From Haloprofundus halobius (lineage in GTDB: Archaea > Halobacteriota > Halobacteria > Halobacteriales > Haloferacaceae): 64,000 bases of DNA. Below, piece after piece: positions 52,989-62,295 of the stretch (position 1 is its first letter; every line of letters starts with the position of its first letter). The stretch lies in the NCBI RefSeq assembly GCF_020097835.1, contig NZ_CP083666.1:3038001-3102000 (forward strand), written 5' to 3'. The translations under genes and the position numbers were made by a program. The notes under the pieces were generated by a model. It did not search any database. It was not told the origin of the DNA and saw only the letters and a program-made list of their open reading frames with translations.

Positions 52989-54755
52989 TTAGTCGTCCGA
53001 GGTAATCGGCGTCCCGTCGGCGTCCGCGGGCGCGGGACTGTCGTCCATGTCGTCCTCGTCGGCGTACGGGTACCACGTGAGCTTCGTGTTGTGCATCATC
53101 GGGTCCTCGTAGTCGGTCTCCTCGGGTTCGACGAGATTAGCGAGTTCCTCCTCGTCAAGCCGTTCGACGAACTCGCGGAACGTCTCGCTCCCGTCACGCT
53201 GGTCCTCGAAGTTGGCGAGCAGATTCTTGATGGCACCCGGAACCTCGTCGACGGGGACGCGCTGGCCGACCCAGTCGGCGAACTGCGGGTTCTCGCCGAG
53301 ACCGCCGCCGAGGCCGATGTCGAGCGCCTCGACCGCCTCGCCGTTCTTGCGTGTCTTCATGCCACGGAGGCTCACGTCGGCGATCTGCGGCTGCGCGCAG
53401 GAGGCCGTGCAGCCCGAGAGGTGGATGTGGAAGTCCTCGACTCCCGCCGGCAGTTCGACGTTCTCCTTCAGCCAGCGCGCGTAGCGCACCTGCCGGTTCT
53501 TCGTCTCGACGATGGAGAGCGAGCAGAATTCGGTGCCGGTGCAGGCGATGGAGCCGCGCATGAACGGATGCGGGTCCGGCGAGTAGTCAGAGAGGAGGTC
53601 TTCCGCGAGCAAGTCGTCGAGGTTCTCCTCGGGCACGTCGGTGACGATAGCGTTCTGACGCTGTGTGAGGCGGACTTCACCGGAGCCGTACTCGTCGGCG
53701 AGGTCGGCGAGTTCGAGCACGTCCGCCGCGCCCATCCGGCCGACCAGCACGTCGAGGCCGACGTAGTAGTTGCCGTCGTTCTGCTCGTGGACGCCGACGT
53801 GGTCGGAGTGGCCGCCGGTCGTGTAGCCGGAGTTGTACGAGTACTCGTCGCGGAGGTCTTCGCCCGCGGTCGGCAGCTCCCAGTCGACGTACTCCTCCTG
53901 GAGCACGCGGCGCATCTTCTCTGCGCCCCACTCGTCGACGAGGAACTTGATGCGGGCGTTGTAGCGGTTCTCGCGGTCGCCGTAGTCGCGGAACAAAGCC
54001 GAGATGGCGCCGCCGACTTCGCCGGCCTGCTCGGGCGTGACGAACACGTCGAGGTCGCGGGCGAGGCGTGGTTCGTTGCGGGCGAGACCGCCGCCGACGC
54101 GGATGTTGAACCCTCTCTCTCCATCCTTCGTCGCGGGTTCGTAGGCGAGGTCGTTGATGTCGCCCTGGCCGCAGCCTTCGCGGCAGCCGGTCACCGACAC
54201 CTTCCACTTGCGCGGGAGGTTCGTGTGGTCTTCGTTTCCTTTGTAGGTGTCGTGGAGGTCCAGCGCGACGGGAAGCGCGTCGACGTGTTCGTGTTTGTCC
54301 TTGCCGGCGACGGGACAGCCGACGATGTTCCGCCAGGAGTCGCCGCAGGCCTGCTGGGTGGTGAGACCGTTCGCTTCGAGTTTCTGGAAGATGGCCGGAA
54401 TGTCTTCCAGGCGAATCCAGTGGAGCTGGATGGACTGCCGGGTGGTGAAGTCGGCGTACGCCGCGCCGAACTCGGGGTTGACACCGGGGCCGCGGGCGAA
54501 CTCGTCGGCGATTTCGCCGACGGCACGGACCTGTCCGGGTGCGAGTACGCCGTTCGGCGTCCCGATGCGCATCATGAAGTAGCTCTCCTGGCCGTTTCGC
54601 TGGTGGTACAGTCCCCACCACTTGAAGCGCTCGAACCAGGCGTCGCGCTCGTCGTCGGGAATCGACTCCCACCCCTGCTCGGCGAACTCGAACAGATGCT
54701 CCCGGATCTCGTTACCGTACACCTCGTCTTTCCATCGCTCCACGTCGGTCGGCAT
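52989..54755 (-). CDS. Ferredoxin-dependent nitrite/sulfite reductase
   Basis: Seen: 588 residues, the family length. Two repeats each have a reductase beta domain; siroheme-4Fe4S ligands are C405-x5-C411 and C449-x3-C453 (C-T-G-T-E-F-C; S-G-C-T-A-S-C). Early motifs: F-T-T-R-Q-S-I-Q-L-H near 104-113 and N-I-V-G-C near 143-147. An acidic tail of about 25 residues follows. Role: six-electron reduction of nitrite to ammonia (as NasD of Haloferax mediterranei) or sulfite to sulfide; the two look alike at this level. No nitrate reductase gene is adjacent. Hairpins end the message. Confidence 0.92.
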   Translation of the reverse strand: MPTDVERWKDEVYGNEIREHLFEFAEQGWESIPDDERDAWFERFKWWGLYHQRNGQESYFMMRIGTPNGVLAPGQVRAVGEIADEFARGPGVNPEFGAAYADFTTRQSIQLHWIRLEDIPAIFQKLEANGLTTQQACGDSWRNIVGCPVAGKDKHEHVDALPVALDLHDTYKGNEDHTNLPRKWKVSVTGCREGCGQGDINDLAYEPATKDGERGFNIRVGGGLARNEPRLARDLDVFVTPEQAGEVGGAISALFRDYGDRENRYNARIKFLVDEWGAEKMRRVLQEEYVDWELPTAGEDLRDEYSYNSGYTTGGHSDHVGVHEQNDGNYYVGLDVLVGRMGAADVLELADLADEYGSGEVRLTQRQNAIVTDVPEENLDDLLAEDLLSDYSPDPHPFMRGSIACTGTEFCSLSIVETKNRQVRYARWLKENVELPAGVEDFHIHLSGCTASCAQPQIADVSLRGMKTRKNGEAVEALDIGLGGGLGENPQFADWVGQRVPVDEVPGAIKNLLANFEDQRDGSETFREFVERLDEEELANLVEPEETDYEDPMMHNTKLTWYPYADEDDMDDSPAPADADGTPITSDD

Positions 54756-54843
54756 TGGACATCATTATCTCCTGCACGCGTAAACCACTCGCTGCCCCGT
54801 CAACCATCCCCGGTGCTCACCGAAACAGGATATTGTTGCCGCG

Positions 54844-55212
54844 TCACGCCCGTCGGGTCCCGTTCGACAGGAGGAGACCGTCGCGGTCGACGCCTCGCCA
54901 CTCGCCGTCGACGACGCGGCCGACCGGCAGCCAGTCGGTCGTCGTTTTCTCCCCGCAGACGATACACTGACAGACGGCCCGGAGTTCGACCGTTCGACCG
55001 TCGACGCCCGGTTCGACGAGGTTCTCGACCACCGCGTCGGGGAGGTTGCAGTCGCAGAACGCTGGGTCGTCGAAGCGCCACAACTCGCCGACGCCGACGC
55101 GTCGCTTGTCGTCGACCGAGAGCCACGCGCCGTCGTCCTGGATGCGAAGTGAGACGGTCACTACCCGACGTTCGTTCCCCGGACACCTGTCTGCGTCGGT
55201 CGGCGCAAGCAT
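54844..55212 (-). CDS. Cysteine-rich haloarchaeal protein
   Basis: Seen: 122 residues. C-D-C near 53-55 and C-Q-C-I-V-C-G near 81-87 give five Cys that could bind zinc; the end has W-L-P-V-G-R-V-V-D-G-E-W-R-G-V. Upstream of the reductase on the same strand with 88 bases between, so it may be read into it. Function unknown. Confidence 0.65.
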   Translation of the reverse strand: MLAPTDADRCPGNERRVVTVSLRIQDDGAWLSVDDKRRVGVGELWRFDDPAFCDCNLPDAVVENLVEPGVDGRTVELRAVCQCIVCGEKTTTDWLPVGRVVDGEWRGVDRDGLLLSNGTRRA

Positions 55213-55376
55213 CCGGAGCCTCTACGACGGTGGACGCGCGAAAAATCGCCAGAACGAGGGCGAATCCCACGATTTTCCCCGTCCGGAATGGCGGCAATCC
55301 CTTCCCGTATCGGGGAGTGCTGGCACGCTTTACTACCGAAGACGCCCTTATTCGTTCGCCGCTCTCACTGGGTACT

Positions 55377-55472
55377 GTGACGCATCTCCACGCCGACGCG
55401 ACTCACCGAGAGCACGCGTCCGCCGACGTCGCCCCCGAACTGTACGAGGAGGTCGATGCGGCGGATGACTGA
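55377..55472 (+). CDS. Possible 31-residue microprotein
   Basis: A GTG opens 31 acidic residues (M-T-H-L-H-A-D-A-T-H-R-E-H ... L-Y-E-E-V-D). A TATA-like CCTTATT lies about 25-30 bases before, fitting a leaderless message. The stop overlaps the ATG of the next small gene. Support is only composition, promoter spacing and the overlap; it may be spurious. Confidence 0.35.
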   Translation: MTHLHADATHREHASADVAPELYEEVDAADD

Positions 55473-55656
55473 CCCGGTGCAACAGGAAACGCGAAGTTCG
55501 GCGGCACCCGACGCCGACCGACAGTCGAGCGACGACGCCGACGACGACCACCTCTCGGACCTCGAAGACGGTGTCGGGTGTACCGAAATCTGGGAACACC
55601 TCTCCGAGCGGCGAGCGGAAGCAAGCGCTCGCTCGACGGAGCGAGCCGAAGAGTGA
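55465..55656 (+). CDS. Small acidic haloarchaeal protein
   Basis: Seen: 63 residues from the ATG at 55465. Very acidic (D-D-A-D-D-D-H-L-S-D-L-E-D-G near 24-37), then a helix C-T-E-I-W-E-H-L-S-E-R-R near 40-52. Composition is typical of real haloarchaeal genes. Function unknown. Confidence 0.55.
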   Translation: MTDPVQQETRSSAAPDADRQSSDDADDDHLSDLEDGVGCTEIWEHLSERRAEASARSTERAEE

Positions 55657-55832
55657 GAGCCGTCCCGACGCGCTGAGCAGTTGTCCTCTACGACCATCTT
55701 CGCCTCTCTCGACCAGCTTCGATACCCCAAAATGGCACCTGTGACACCGGGTTCGACGCTCTATGCCAGTATCGCGCTCGTTCGACCAGCGCGCGGGACG
55801 TTTTTGACTGACCCACCCCAAGGGACCCGTAG

Positions 55833-56519
55833 ATGAGAGACGACCCGACACCGAACGTGCCGCCGTCGGAGGCCGACCGTACGTCGCCGGTCGGCGAACC
55901 GGTCATCCGCTCTGACCCCGCGGTGACCGGCGACCGGGCGCGGGAGGCCGTCGGCTTCGACCCCGAGGACCCCGACAGCGTCGCCCACGCCGCCGAGACA
56001 GTCCGACAGTTCGCCGATTCGAGCGTCGGCAGCGCGGACAACGTCTACATGCTCCGGGGGGCCGCGGCGTGTGCGGCGCTCGTCCGCGGCGTCGGGTCGT
56101 ACAAGGCCGCTGCCGAGGAGGCCGGCGGCGACGTCTCGGTCGCATTCATCCGCAAGTGGGCACGGGTCCACGACCTCCCGCGCTCGATTCGCCGCCACGT
56201 CGCGCTGGGGCACATCGCGCCCACGGCGGCGAAACACATCGCCCGCGTCTCGGGGGAGGCGCGCTTCGCGCTCGCGTGGGCGACGCTCGATAGCGATCTC
56301 ACCGTCCGGGAGGTTCGACGACTCGCGAGCGCGGTCAACGACGGCGAGAGCGTCGAGGAGGCGCTCCGCGAACACGACGTCGCGCTCGGGGAGATCTCCG
56401 TCTCGCTTCCGCCCGAGGCGTACGTCGAACTCCGCCGCCGGGCGTCGCTGTCGGACCGGACTCCAGACGACGTGCTCGGCGACGCGCTCGTCGCGTACCT
56501 GCGCGACGGCGACGAGTGA
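55833..56519 (+). CDS. ParB-like HTH protein (DUF7119-like)
   Basis: Seen: 228 residues. After an acidic N-terminus, about 80-180 reads V-S-V-A-F-I-R-K-W-A-R-V-H-D-L-P-R-S-I-R-R, then A-P-T-A-A-K-H-I-A-R-V-S-G-E-A-R-F, which resembles the HTH of ParB/KorB/SpoOJ. L-T-V-R-E-V-R-R-L-A-S continues it. The end is a short helical part. I recall the family as DUF7119. Role: probably DNA binding, no ParB CTPase motif seen. Confidence 0.75.
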   Translation: MRDDPTPNVPPSEADRTSPVGEPVIRSDPAVTGDRAREAVGFDPEDPDSVAHAAETVRQFADSSVGSADNVYMLRGAAACAALVRGVGSYKAAAEEAGGDVSVAFIRKWARVHDLPRSIRRHVALGHIAPTAAKHIARVSGEARFALAWATLDSDLTVREVRRLASAVNDGESVEEALREHDVALGEISVSLPPEAYVELRRRASLSDRTPDDVLGDALVAYLRDGDE

Positions 56520-56529
56520 CTGTTCTCGC

Positions 56530-57774
56530 CTAGTTCTCGGCGAGATACCGCCGCGCCGTCGCCGCGAGCGTCTCCCGCGCCGTCTCCACGTCCCGCCAGC
56601 GAATCGTCTCGTTCGGGAAGTGCGCCTGTTCGACGGTCCCCGGCCCGAAGAGGACGGTCGGAGTCCCCGCTCCGACGAAGTGCCGGGAGTCCGCGCCGTA
56701 GGTCGCGCCGTGCGCCGTCGTGTCGGCGAGTCCGACGCCGTCCATCGCCGCCTGCAGCGCCGCGACGACCGGTTCGTCGGCGTCGGTCTCGGCCGACTCG
56801 AACTGGACGCTGAAGCGCTCGAACGTCGGCGGATGCTCGCTGAGCCACTCGCTCTCCGCGACCACCTCGGCGAGACGCTCCCCGTACTCCGCCTCGACCT
56901 CGACGACCGTCTCGCCGGGGGCGACGCCGATGCGAATCTCGGCGGTGAGCGACGCCGGAACCGACGACGCCCACGACCCCGCTTCGACGCGCCCGACACA
57001 GACGGGCCACGGGACGGGGAACCCCTCGTACAGCGGGTGGCGGACGCGCTCGCCGCGCTCGGCTTCGAGCTCCTCGAAGGCGTGGCGGATTCGTTCGAAG
57101 TGCGGGAGTACGGACTCGCCGACCCACCGCGTCGCCGCGTGCGCCGACCGCCCGGTGAGTTCGAGGCGCTTCATCACCGACCCCTCCGTCGCCGTGACGA
57201 CAGTCAGGTCGGTCGGTTCGGCGACGACGGCGGCGTCGCGCTCGAACGGGTAAGGGTTGTCGAGCGCCGCCGCGGCGGCCCCGATGCCGCCCTCCTCCTC
57301 GCCGACGACGCTCTCGACGACAATGCGGCCGTCGAGGTCGAGTTCGCCCGCGTCGACGGCGTCGCGCACGTCGAGCGCGGCGAACACACAGGTGGCGAGG
57401 CCGGATTTCATGTCCGCCGCGCCGCGAGCGATGAGGTCGTCGCCGTTCCACGTCGGCTCGAACGGGTCGCTCTCCCAGAGTTCGTCGTCGGCGGGGACGA
57501 CGTCGATGTGGCCGTTCAGCACGAGCGCCGGTCCCGCGTCGGGGTCGCCGAACTCCAGGATGCCGGCGACGCTCGGTCTGTCGGCGACGGCTATCTCGCC
57601 GGGGTCGTCGGGGAACGAGGGATGTCCGGCGAGACGGTCGGCATCGGCGGTCCACTCGACGGTCTCGAAGCCGAACTCGTCGAGTCGCTCGCGGAACCAC
57701 GACTGCGCCGCCGCCTCGCGGCAGTCGGTCGTGTCGAAGCGGAGAAACTCCTCGGTGAAGGACCGGTGATTCAT
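56530..57774 (-). CDS. M20-family peptidase/deacylase (ArgE/DapE-like)
   Basis: Seen: 414 residues. Metal site N-G-H-I-D-V-V-P near 87-94 (His, Asp), R-G-A-A-D-M-K-S-G near 117-125, and V-G-E-E-E-G-G near 157-163 with the catalytic and metal Glu. S-A-H-A-A in the dimerisation domain. Role: zinc-dependent hydrolysis of N-acyl amino acids or succinyl-diaminopimelate; the exact substrate cannot be read. Standard length. Confidence 0.9.
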   Translation of the reverse strand: MNHRSFTEEFLRFDTTDCREAAAQSWFRERLDEFGFETVEWTADADRLAGHPSFPDDPGEIAVADRPSVAGILEFGDPDAGPALVLNGHIDVVPADDELWESDPFEPTWNGDDLIARGAADMKSGLATCVFAALDVRDAVDAGELDLDGRIVVESVVGEEEGGIGAAAAALDNPYPFERDAAVVAEPTDLTVVTATEGSVMKRLELTGRSAHAATRWVGESVLPHFERIRHAFEELEAERGERVRHPLYEGFPVPWPVCVGRVEAGSWASSVPASLTAEIRIGVAPGETVVEVEAEYGERLAEVVAESEWLSEHPPTFERFSVQFESAETDADEPVVAALQAAMDGVGLADTTAHGATYGADSRHFVGAGTPTVLFGPGTVEQAHFPNETIRWRDVETARETLAATARRYLAEN

Positions 57775-57889
57775 GCCCGCACCGACGACCCCACCCCGCC
57801 TAAGCGTTCGGACGCCCGAGGGTTTCGCCGCGTCGGCGGGCGACCGCCGATGTAAACACTTTTCATCGCTCTCGCGTAACTGAGTTCGA

Positions 57890-57963
<74 letters not shown>

Positions 57964-58322
57964 TTTTCCTGCGACCGAAGGGAGCAGTGAAAACGCTACA
58001 GAGGGATTGAACTAGACCGGACGAACGAAGTGAGTCCGGGCGTAGTTCAACTCCCGTCGGTCCGCTCACTTCGTTCGCTCCCCGACGACGTCCGCAAACG
58101 CTTCGCGTCTACTCGCCTCTGTCCGGTAGCGAGACGGATACGACTCCTATGTTCCACGACGACGTCGGAGGAGAAAGACGCGTACCGAAACCTCTTGCCG
58201 CAGCACGCGGACGCGTGCCCGGCGACTACGGTCAGCCAGCCAGCGCCGAGTCGAACGAGGCCGCTACTCCGTCAGCGAGTGACGCGACGAACGGAGACAG
58301 GGGGTGCCTCCGGATACTCCGC
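57964..58322. other. Gene-free stretch after tRNA-Lys with inverted and direct repeats
   Basis: No convincing gene in 359 bases. Perfect 13-base inverted arms CGAACGAAGTGAG (58022-58034) and CTCACTTCGTTCG (58065-58077) flank a copy of GTTCAACTCCC (58045-58055), the same 11 bases as in the tRNA T-arm (57943-57953). This could be a partial attachment-site scar or just a hairpin whose loop resembles the T-arm. Confidence 0.4.
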
Positions 58323-58646
58323 TCAGTCCTGCGCACTGACGCTGACTCGCCCGTCGGTTCGGATGGCGACCTCGAACCCTTCGTAATCGAAGATGAGTTC
58401 GCCGCGGACGCTTCGCGACCGGTTCGAATCCGGGTCGAAGAGTGCCGATTCGAGAGCGTCGACGTCGACGGTGTCGTAGAGCGGGGAGAAATCGTTCTCC
58501 AGCGGGTCGGTCCCTGCTGCCTCCGCGACAGCGTCGACGACCGTGACGCTCAGATCGAAGGAGTCACCCGGTCGATACCATGCCTCTGATGTGCCCGGTG
58601 CGCCGTCCGTGCTCGAGTGTTCCATCGATTCGACCTCTCCGACCAT
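58323..58646 (-). CDS. HalOD1-domain output protein
   Basis: Seen: 107 residues. V-V-D-A-V-A-E-A-A-G-T-D-P-L near 36-49, P-L-Y-D-T-V-D-V-D-A-L near 55-65 and an L-F strand are the HalOD1 pattern, an output module attached to or near haloarchaeal response regulators. Follows the HTH-10 gene on the same strand after 53 bases. A later ATG at 58625 is possible. Confidence 0.85.
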   Translation of the reverse strand: MVGEVESMEHSSTDGAPGTSEAWYRPGDSFDLSVTVVDAVAEAAGTDPLENDFSPLYDTVDVDALESALFDPDSNRSRSVRGELIFDYEGFEVAIRTDGRVSVSAQD

Positions 58647-58699
58647 ACCCTACTTCTAATGAGTGACTGTGTAGCATCCCCGGTTGAGTGTTCAATCAT

Positions 58700-59389
58700 T
58701 TATGTGGGGTCGTCAACTCCGTCCCTCCGACCGTACTCCTCGCGGGGTCCGTCGAGAGCGTTCTGGACGAACACCCTGTGCGCCCGTCGAAGGCGAACAG
58801 ACGCCGCTTGCGCCGAGATGCCCATCCTCTCGGCGAGTTCGCTGAGCGTCGTCCGTCGCGGAACCTCGAAGTAGCCCTCTTCGAGCGCCCGAGTGAGTAT
58901 CTCGTGCTGCGGACCCGTCAGGCCGAACGTCTCCCCCGGAAGTTCGTCGTCCTCGCTGTACACCGCCGTCAGGTGGCGCGCCACGTCTACGTCGAGGTCC
59001 TGCTTGTAGTACGCCTGCAGCGCCGCGCGGTCGGGGAAGCGCATCCGTATCTGCCAGACGCCGTCCTCCCACCGCATGTCGAGGTTCATCGCGCCGAGTT
59101 CGACGACCGCCGGGTACGCCGAGAAGTTGTGGCCGTACTCGGTGTACTCGAGGTGATAGAGGCGTCGGTCGCTGACGTCTACCATCGGCGTGAGGTTCGT
59201 CACCGTGGGGTCGTCGTCGACCGCGTCGGCGAACTCCTCCGTCGAGATGCCTTCCACCCAGGCGAACAGCTGTATCCGCCCGGACTCGTCCGTCTGAATC
59301 AGTTCGACCTCGGCTACCACGCCGGGTTTCGAGGAGAGCGCCTGTTGGAGGATCGGCGTGTCTAGAACGAACTCCCCGATGAGGCTCAT
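58700..59389 (-). CDS. HTH-10 (Bat-type) transcription regulator
   Basis: Seen: 229 residues from the ATG at 59389. The first 150 residues are a sensor region (E-F-V-L-D-T-P; V-E-L-I-Q-T-D-E-S-G-R-I). The end L-T-G-P-Q-H-E-I-L-T-R-A-L-E-E-G-Y-F, T-T-L-S-E-L-A-E-R-M-G-I-S-A-Q-A-A-S is the HTH-10 domain. Likely co-transcribed with the HalOD1 gene. Targets unknown. Confidence 0.88.
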   Translation of the reverse strand: MSLIGEFVLDTPILQQALSSKPGVVAEVELIQTDESGRIQLFAWVEGISTEEFADAVDDDPTVTNLTPMVDVSDRRLYHLEYTEYGHNFSAYPAVVELGAMNLDMRWEDGVWQIRMRFPDRAALQAYYKQDLDVDVARHLTAVYSEDDELPGETFGLTGPQHEILTRALEEGYFEVPRRTTLSELAERMGISAQAASVRLRRAHRVFVQNALDGPREEYGRRDGVDDPT

Positions 59390-59478
59390 TACCCCCCACT
59401 CTGTCCTCTCGTGGTGATAAGGATATCTCTCCCGCAAACGTTTGCCAGTCCCGATCCGAGGCGTCCCCAACGACTCCG

Positions 59479-59955
59479 TCAGAGGTTCTCGCCTTGGTAG
59501 CTCCCGTCGTACGTCCCGTCGTGGTCGGCCTCCGCGAGTACCAACTGAGCGATGCGCGCCCCGCGTTCCACCTCGAGGTCGTGGTGGACTTCGAGCAGTC
59601 CCTCACCTTTCCCTTCGTAGCCCGCGTCCCAGACGGCCGTGTCGAGCATGCAGGAGTTGCGCAGCAGCGACGACCGGGGGTAGATGAACCCGACGTGGCC
59701 CTCCGGGATGTGGACCGTCTCGGCGTACCGGACGACATAGCCGCCCGGCGGCAGGGAGTACGTCTCCGCCTCGTCGTCGGTCTCCGCCAACTCCACCGCC
59801 TGTCTGTCGCCGACTTCCTTGCTCTCGCGGCCGATGCGTCCGGTGTCGTACTGTTCGAAGACGCCTTCGAGCGTCAGGTCGACCCCGTTCGGTTGGACCT
59901 GCTCGCCCGAGAGGGGCGAGACGTGCTCGCCGACGAACGAACCTGCTCGGTACAT
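59479..59955 (-). CDS. dUTPase/dCTP deaminase-family enzyme
   Basis: Seen: 158 residues from the ATG at 59955. P-R-S-S-L-L-R (near 92-98) and D-A-G-Y-E-G-K-G-E-G (near 110-119) are the family's nucleotide motifs; Q-P-N-G-V-D-L-T-L starts the trimer fold. Role: cuts dUTP to dUMP or deaminates dCTP, keeping uracil out of DNA. Length fits the haloarchaeal dUTPase group; which activity is not certain. Confidence 0.85.
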   Translation of the reverse strand: MYRAGSFVGEHVSPLSGEQVQPNGVDLTLEGVFEQYDTGRIGRESKEVGDRQAVELAETDDEAETYSLPPGGYVVRYAETVHIPEGHVGFIYPRSSLLRNSCMLDTAVWDAGYEGKGEGLLEVHHDLEVERGARIAQLVLAEADHDGTYDGSYQGENL

Positions 59956-60157
59956 ACTCCGACGTGTCACCCCCGGTTAGATAGCCGTTCCCGTTCGTCG
60001 CTGCCCTCTCGGGACACACCGTTCGAACAGGCCGTCTTTCGGACGGTTCGTCTCGATATACGCGTTTTACTCGAATCCGAATTATCTTCGACGAAACCGC
60101 GAAAATTGCCGACGGGAGCGGCATTCCACACAGTCTTGGGGTTAGGAAACACGCGGG

Positions 60158-60165
60158 ATTTATAT
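60158..60165 (+). promoter_or_regulatory. TATA element of the aconitase gene
   Basis: ATTTATAT lies 27-34 bases before the ATG at 60192, the standard haloarchaeal spacing for a short or absent leader. The 221-base gap before the gene holds no other feature I can support. Confidence 0.55.
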
Positions 60166-60191
60166 CCGACGGGAGACGACCAACGGACGTT

Positions 60192-62168
60192 ATGGGACAG
60201 ACGGTAACCGAGAAAATTCTCGCCGACCACCTCGTCGAGGGTGAACTCACACCCGGTGAGGAGATCGGCATCGAGATCGATCAGGTTCTCACGCAGGACA
60301 CGACAGGAACGATGGTCTGGCTGCAGTTCGAGGCGCTCGAACTGGACGAAGTCCAGACCGAGCTGGCGGCGCAGTACTGCGACCACCAGACGTACCAGTT
60401 CGACTTCAAGAACACGGACGACCACCGCTTCCTCCGCTCGGCGGCCGGCACGTTCGGCGCGCACTTCTCCCGACCGGGCAACGGCATCTGCCACAACGTC
60501 CACAAGGAGAACTTCGCGGCACCCGGTAAGACCCTCCTGGGTTCGGACAGCCACACGCCGACGCCCGGCGGCCTCGGCCAACTCGCCATCGGCGCGGGCG
60601 GCCTCGACATCGCCGTCGCGATGGGCGGCGGCGCGTACTACGTCGAGATGCCGAAAGTCGTCAACGTCCGCCTCGAAGGCGAACTGCCCGCGTGGTCGAC
60701 GGCGAAGGACGTCATCCTCGAGATGCTCCGCAAGCTCTCGGTGAAAGGCGGCGTCGGCAAGGTGTTCGAGTACACCGGCCCCGGCGTGGAGACGCTCTCG
60801 GTGCCCGAGCGCACGACCATCACCAACATGGGCACCGAACTCGGCGCGACCTCCTCCATCTTCCCGACCGACGAGAAGACGAAGGACTTCCTCCGCCGCG
60901 TCGGCCGCGAGGACGAGTACGTCGACCTCCAGCCCGACGACGACGCCGAGTACGCCGACGAGATCGTCATCGACCTCTCGGACCTCGAACCGCTCATCGC
61001 GAAGCCGTCGATGCCCGACAACGTCGTGCCCGTCCGCGAAGTCGCGGGCGAGTCCGTCGACCAGGTCATCATCGGCTCCTGTACGAACGGCGGCTACCCG
61101 GACATCCTCCCGTCCGCGAAGATGCTCAAGGGCCGCGAAATCAACAAGAAGACGGACATGATCGTCGCGCCCGGCTCGAAGCAGGCCTCCGAACTGCTGG
61201 CCCGTCAGGGCTGGACCGCAGAGATGATGGCCGCCGGCGTCAACTTCTCCGAGGCGACCTGCGGTGCGTGTATCGGCATCGGTCACGTGCCCGCGTCCGA
61301 CTCCACGTCGGTGCGCACGTTCAACCGCAACTTCGAGGGTCGCTCCGGCATCGAGGACGACTCCGTCTATCTCTGCTCGCCGGAGGTCGCCACCGCGGCC
61401 GCCCTGAAGGGCGAAATCGTCGACCCGCGCGACCTCGCCGACGAACTCGGCGACCTCGAGGACCCGGGCCTCGAACTGCCCGACCGGTACGACGGCTCGA
61501 AGGCCGACCTCATCGCGCCCGACGAGGCCGTCGACGACGACCTCATCAAAGGCCCCAACATCGGCGACGTGCCGCTGAAGGACCCGCTGCAGTCGCACCT
61601 CGAAGGCGAGGCGCTCCTGAAGATGACCGACAACATCACGACGGACCACATCATCCCGGCGACGTCGGACATCCTCAAGTTCCGCTCGAACGTGCCGAAG
61701 CTCTCGGAGTTCACGCTCTCGCGTGTCGACGACTCGTTCGCCCAGCGCGCGCTCGACGCCGACGGCGGCTTCCTCGTCGCCGGCGAGAACTACGGTCAGG
61801 GATCCTCGCGCGAACACGCGGCGCTCTGCCCGATGTACCTCGGTATCGAGGGCGTTCTCGCGCAGTCGTTCGCCCGCATCCACAAGGCGAACCTGTTCAA
61901 CTTCGGCCTCGTCCCGCTGACCATCGACGAGGAGACCTACGAGAAGATCGAGCAGGGCGACGACGTCGAGATCGTCGACGATGTCGGCGAGGGCGTCCGC
62001 TCCGGCCAGGAGGAGTTCACGGTCCGCGTGAACGACGACTGGGAGGCGACCGCCCAACTCGACGCCTCCGAGCGCGAGCGCAAGATTCTCGCCGCCGGCG
62101 GGAAGCTCTCGTGGACGAAGCAGCAGTACGAAGAGGGCGGCAGCGGCGCGACGCCCGCCGACGACTGA
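60192..62168 (+). CDS. acn: Aconitate hydratase
   Basis: Seen: 658 residues, the shorter type of aconitase. The cluster ligands are C297 (G-S-C-T-N-G-G-Y) and C357/C360 (C-G-A-C-I-G-I-G). Q-D-T-T-G-T-M near 35-41, G-S-D-S-H-T-P-T-P-G-G near 117-127, and the C-terminal swivel domain with Y-G-Q-G-S-S-R-E-H follow. Role: citrate-isocitrate conversion in the tricarboxylic acid cycle, cytosolic, 4Fe-4S dependent. Strong promoter. Confidence 0.95.
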   Translation: MGQTVTEKILADHLVEGELTPGEEIGIEIDQVLTQDTTGTMVWLQFEALELDEVQTELAAQYCDHQTYQFDFKNTDDHRFLRSAAGTFGAHFSRPGNGICHNVHKENFAAPGKTLLGSDSHTPTPGGLGQLAIGAGGLDIAVAMGGGAYYVEMPKVVNVRLEGELPAWSTAKDVILEMLRKLSVKGGVGKVFEYTGPGVETLSVPERTTITNMGTELGATSSIFPTDEKTKDFLRRVGREDEYVDLQPDDDAEYADEIVIDLSDLEPLIAKPSMPDNVVPVREVAGESVDQVIIGSCTNGGYPDILPSAKMLKGREINKKTDMIVAPGSKQASELLARQGWTAEMMAAGVNFSEATCGACIGIGHVPASDSTSVRTFNRNFEGRSGIEDDSVYLCSPEVATAAALKGEIVDPRDLADELGDLEDPGLELPDRYDGSKADLIAPDEAVDDDLIKGPNIGDVPLKDPLQSHLEGEALLKMTDNITTDHIIPATSDILKFRSNVPKLSEFTLSRVDDSFAQRALDADGGFLVAGENYGQGSSREHAALCPMYLGIEGVLAQSFARIHKANLFNFGLVPLTIDEETYEKIEQGDDVEIVDDVGEGVRSGQEEFTVRVNDDWEATAQLDASERERKILAAGGKLSWTKQQYEEGGSGATPADD

Positions 62169-62295
62169 ACGCGCGTTCACACCCGACTTTTCTTTGTTTC
62201 GTTCGCCGAGCGGCGGCGTCGTGGACTCGCCGAACACTCTTTCGGGCCTGACCGCTGCCAGCGCGCTTATTGTACGTCGTCCCGAAAGTGTTCCC

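Noticed and set aside
53091-55472. A 793-codon plus-strand open frame opposite the nitrite/sulfite reductase
   Set aside because: Shadow of the reductase; only its last 31 codons lie outside that gene and are listed separately as a weak micro-gene.
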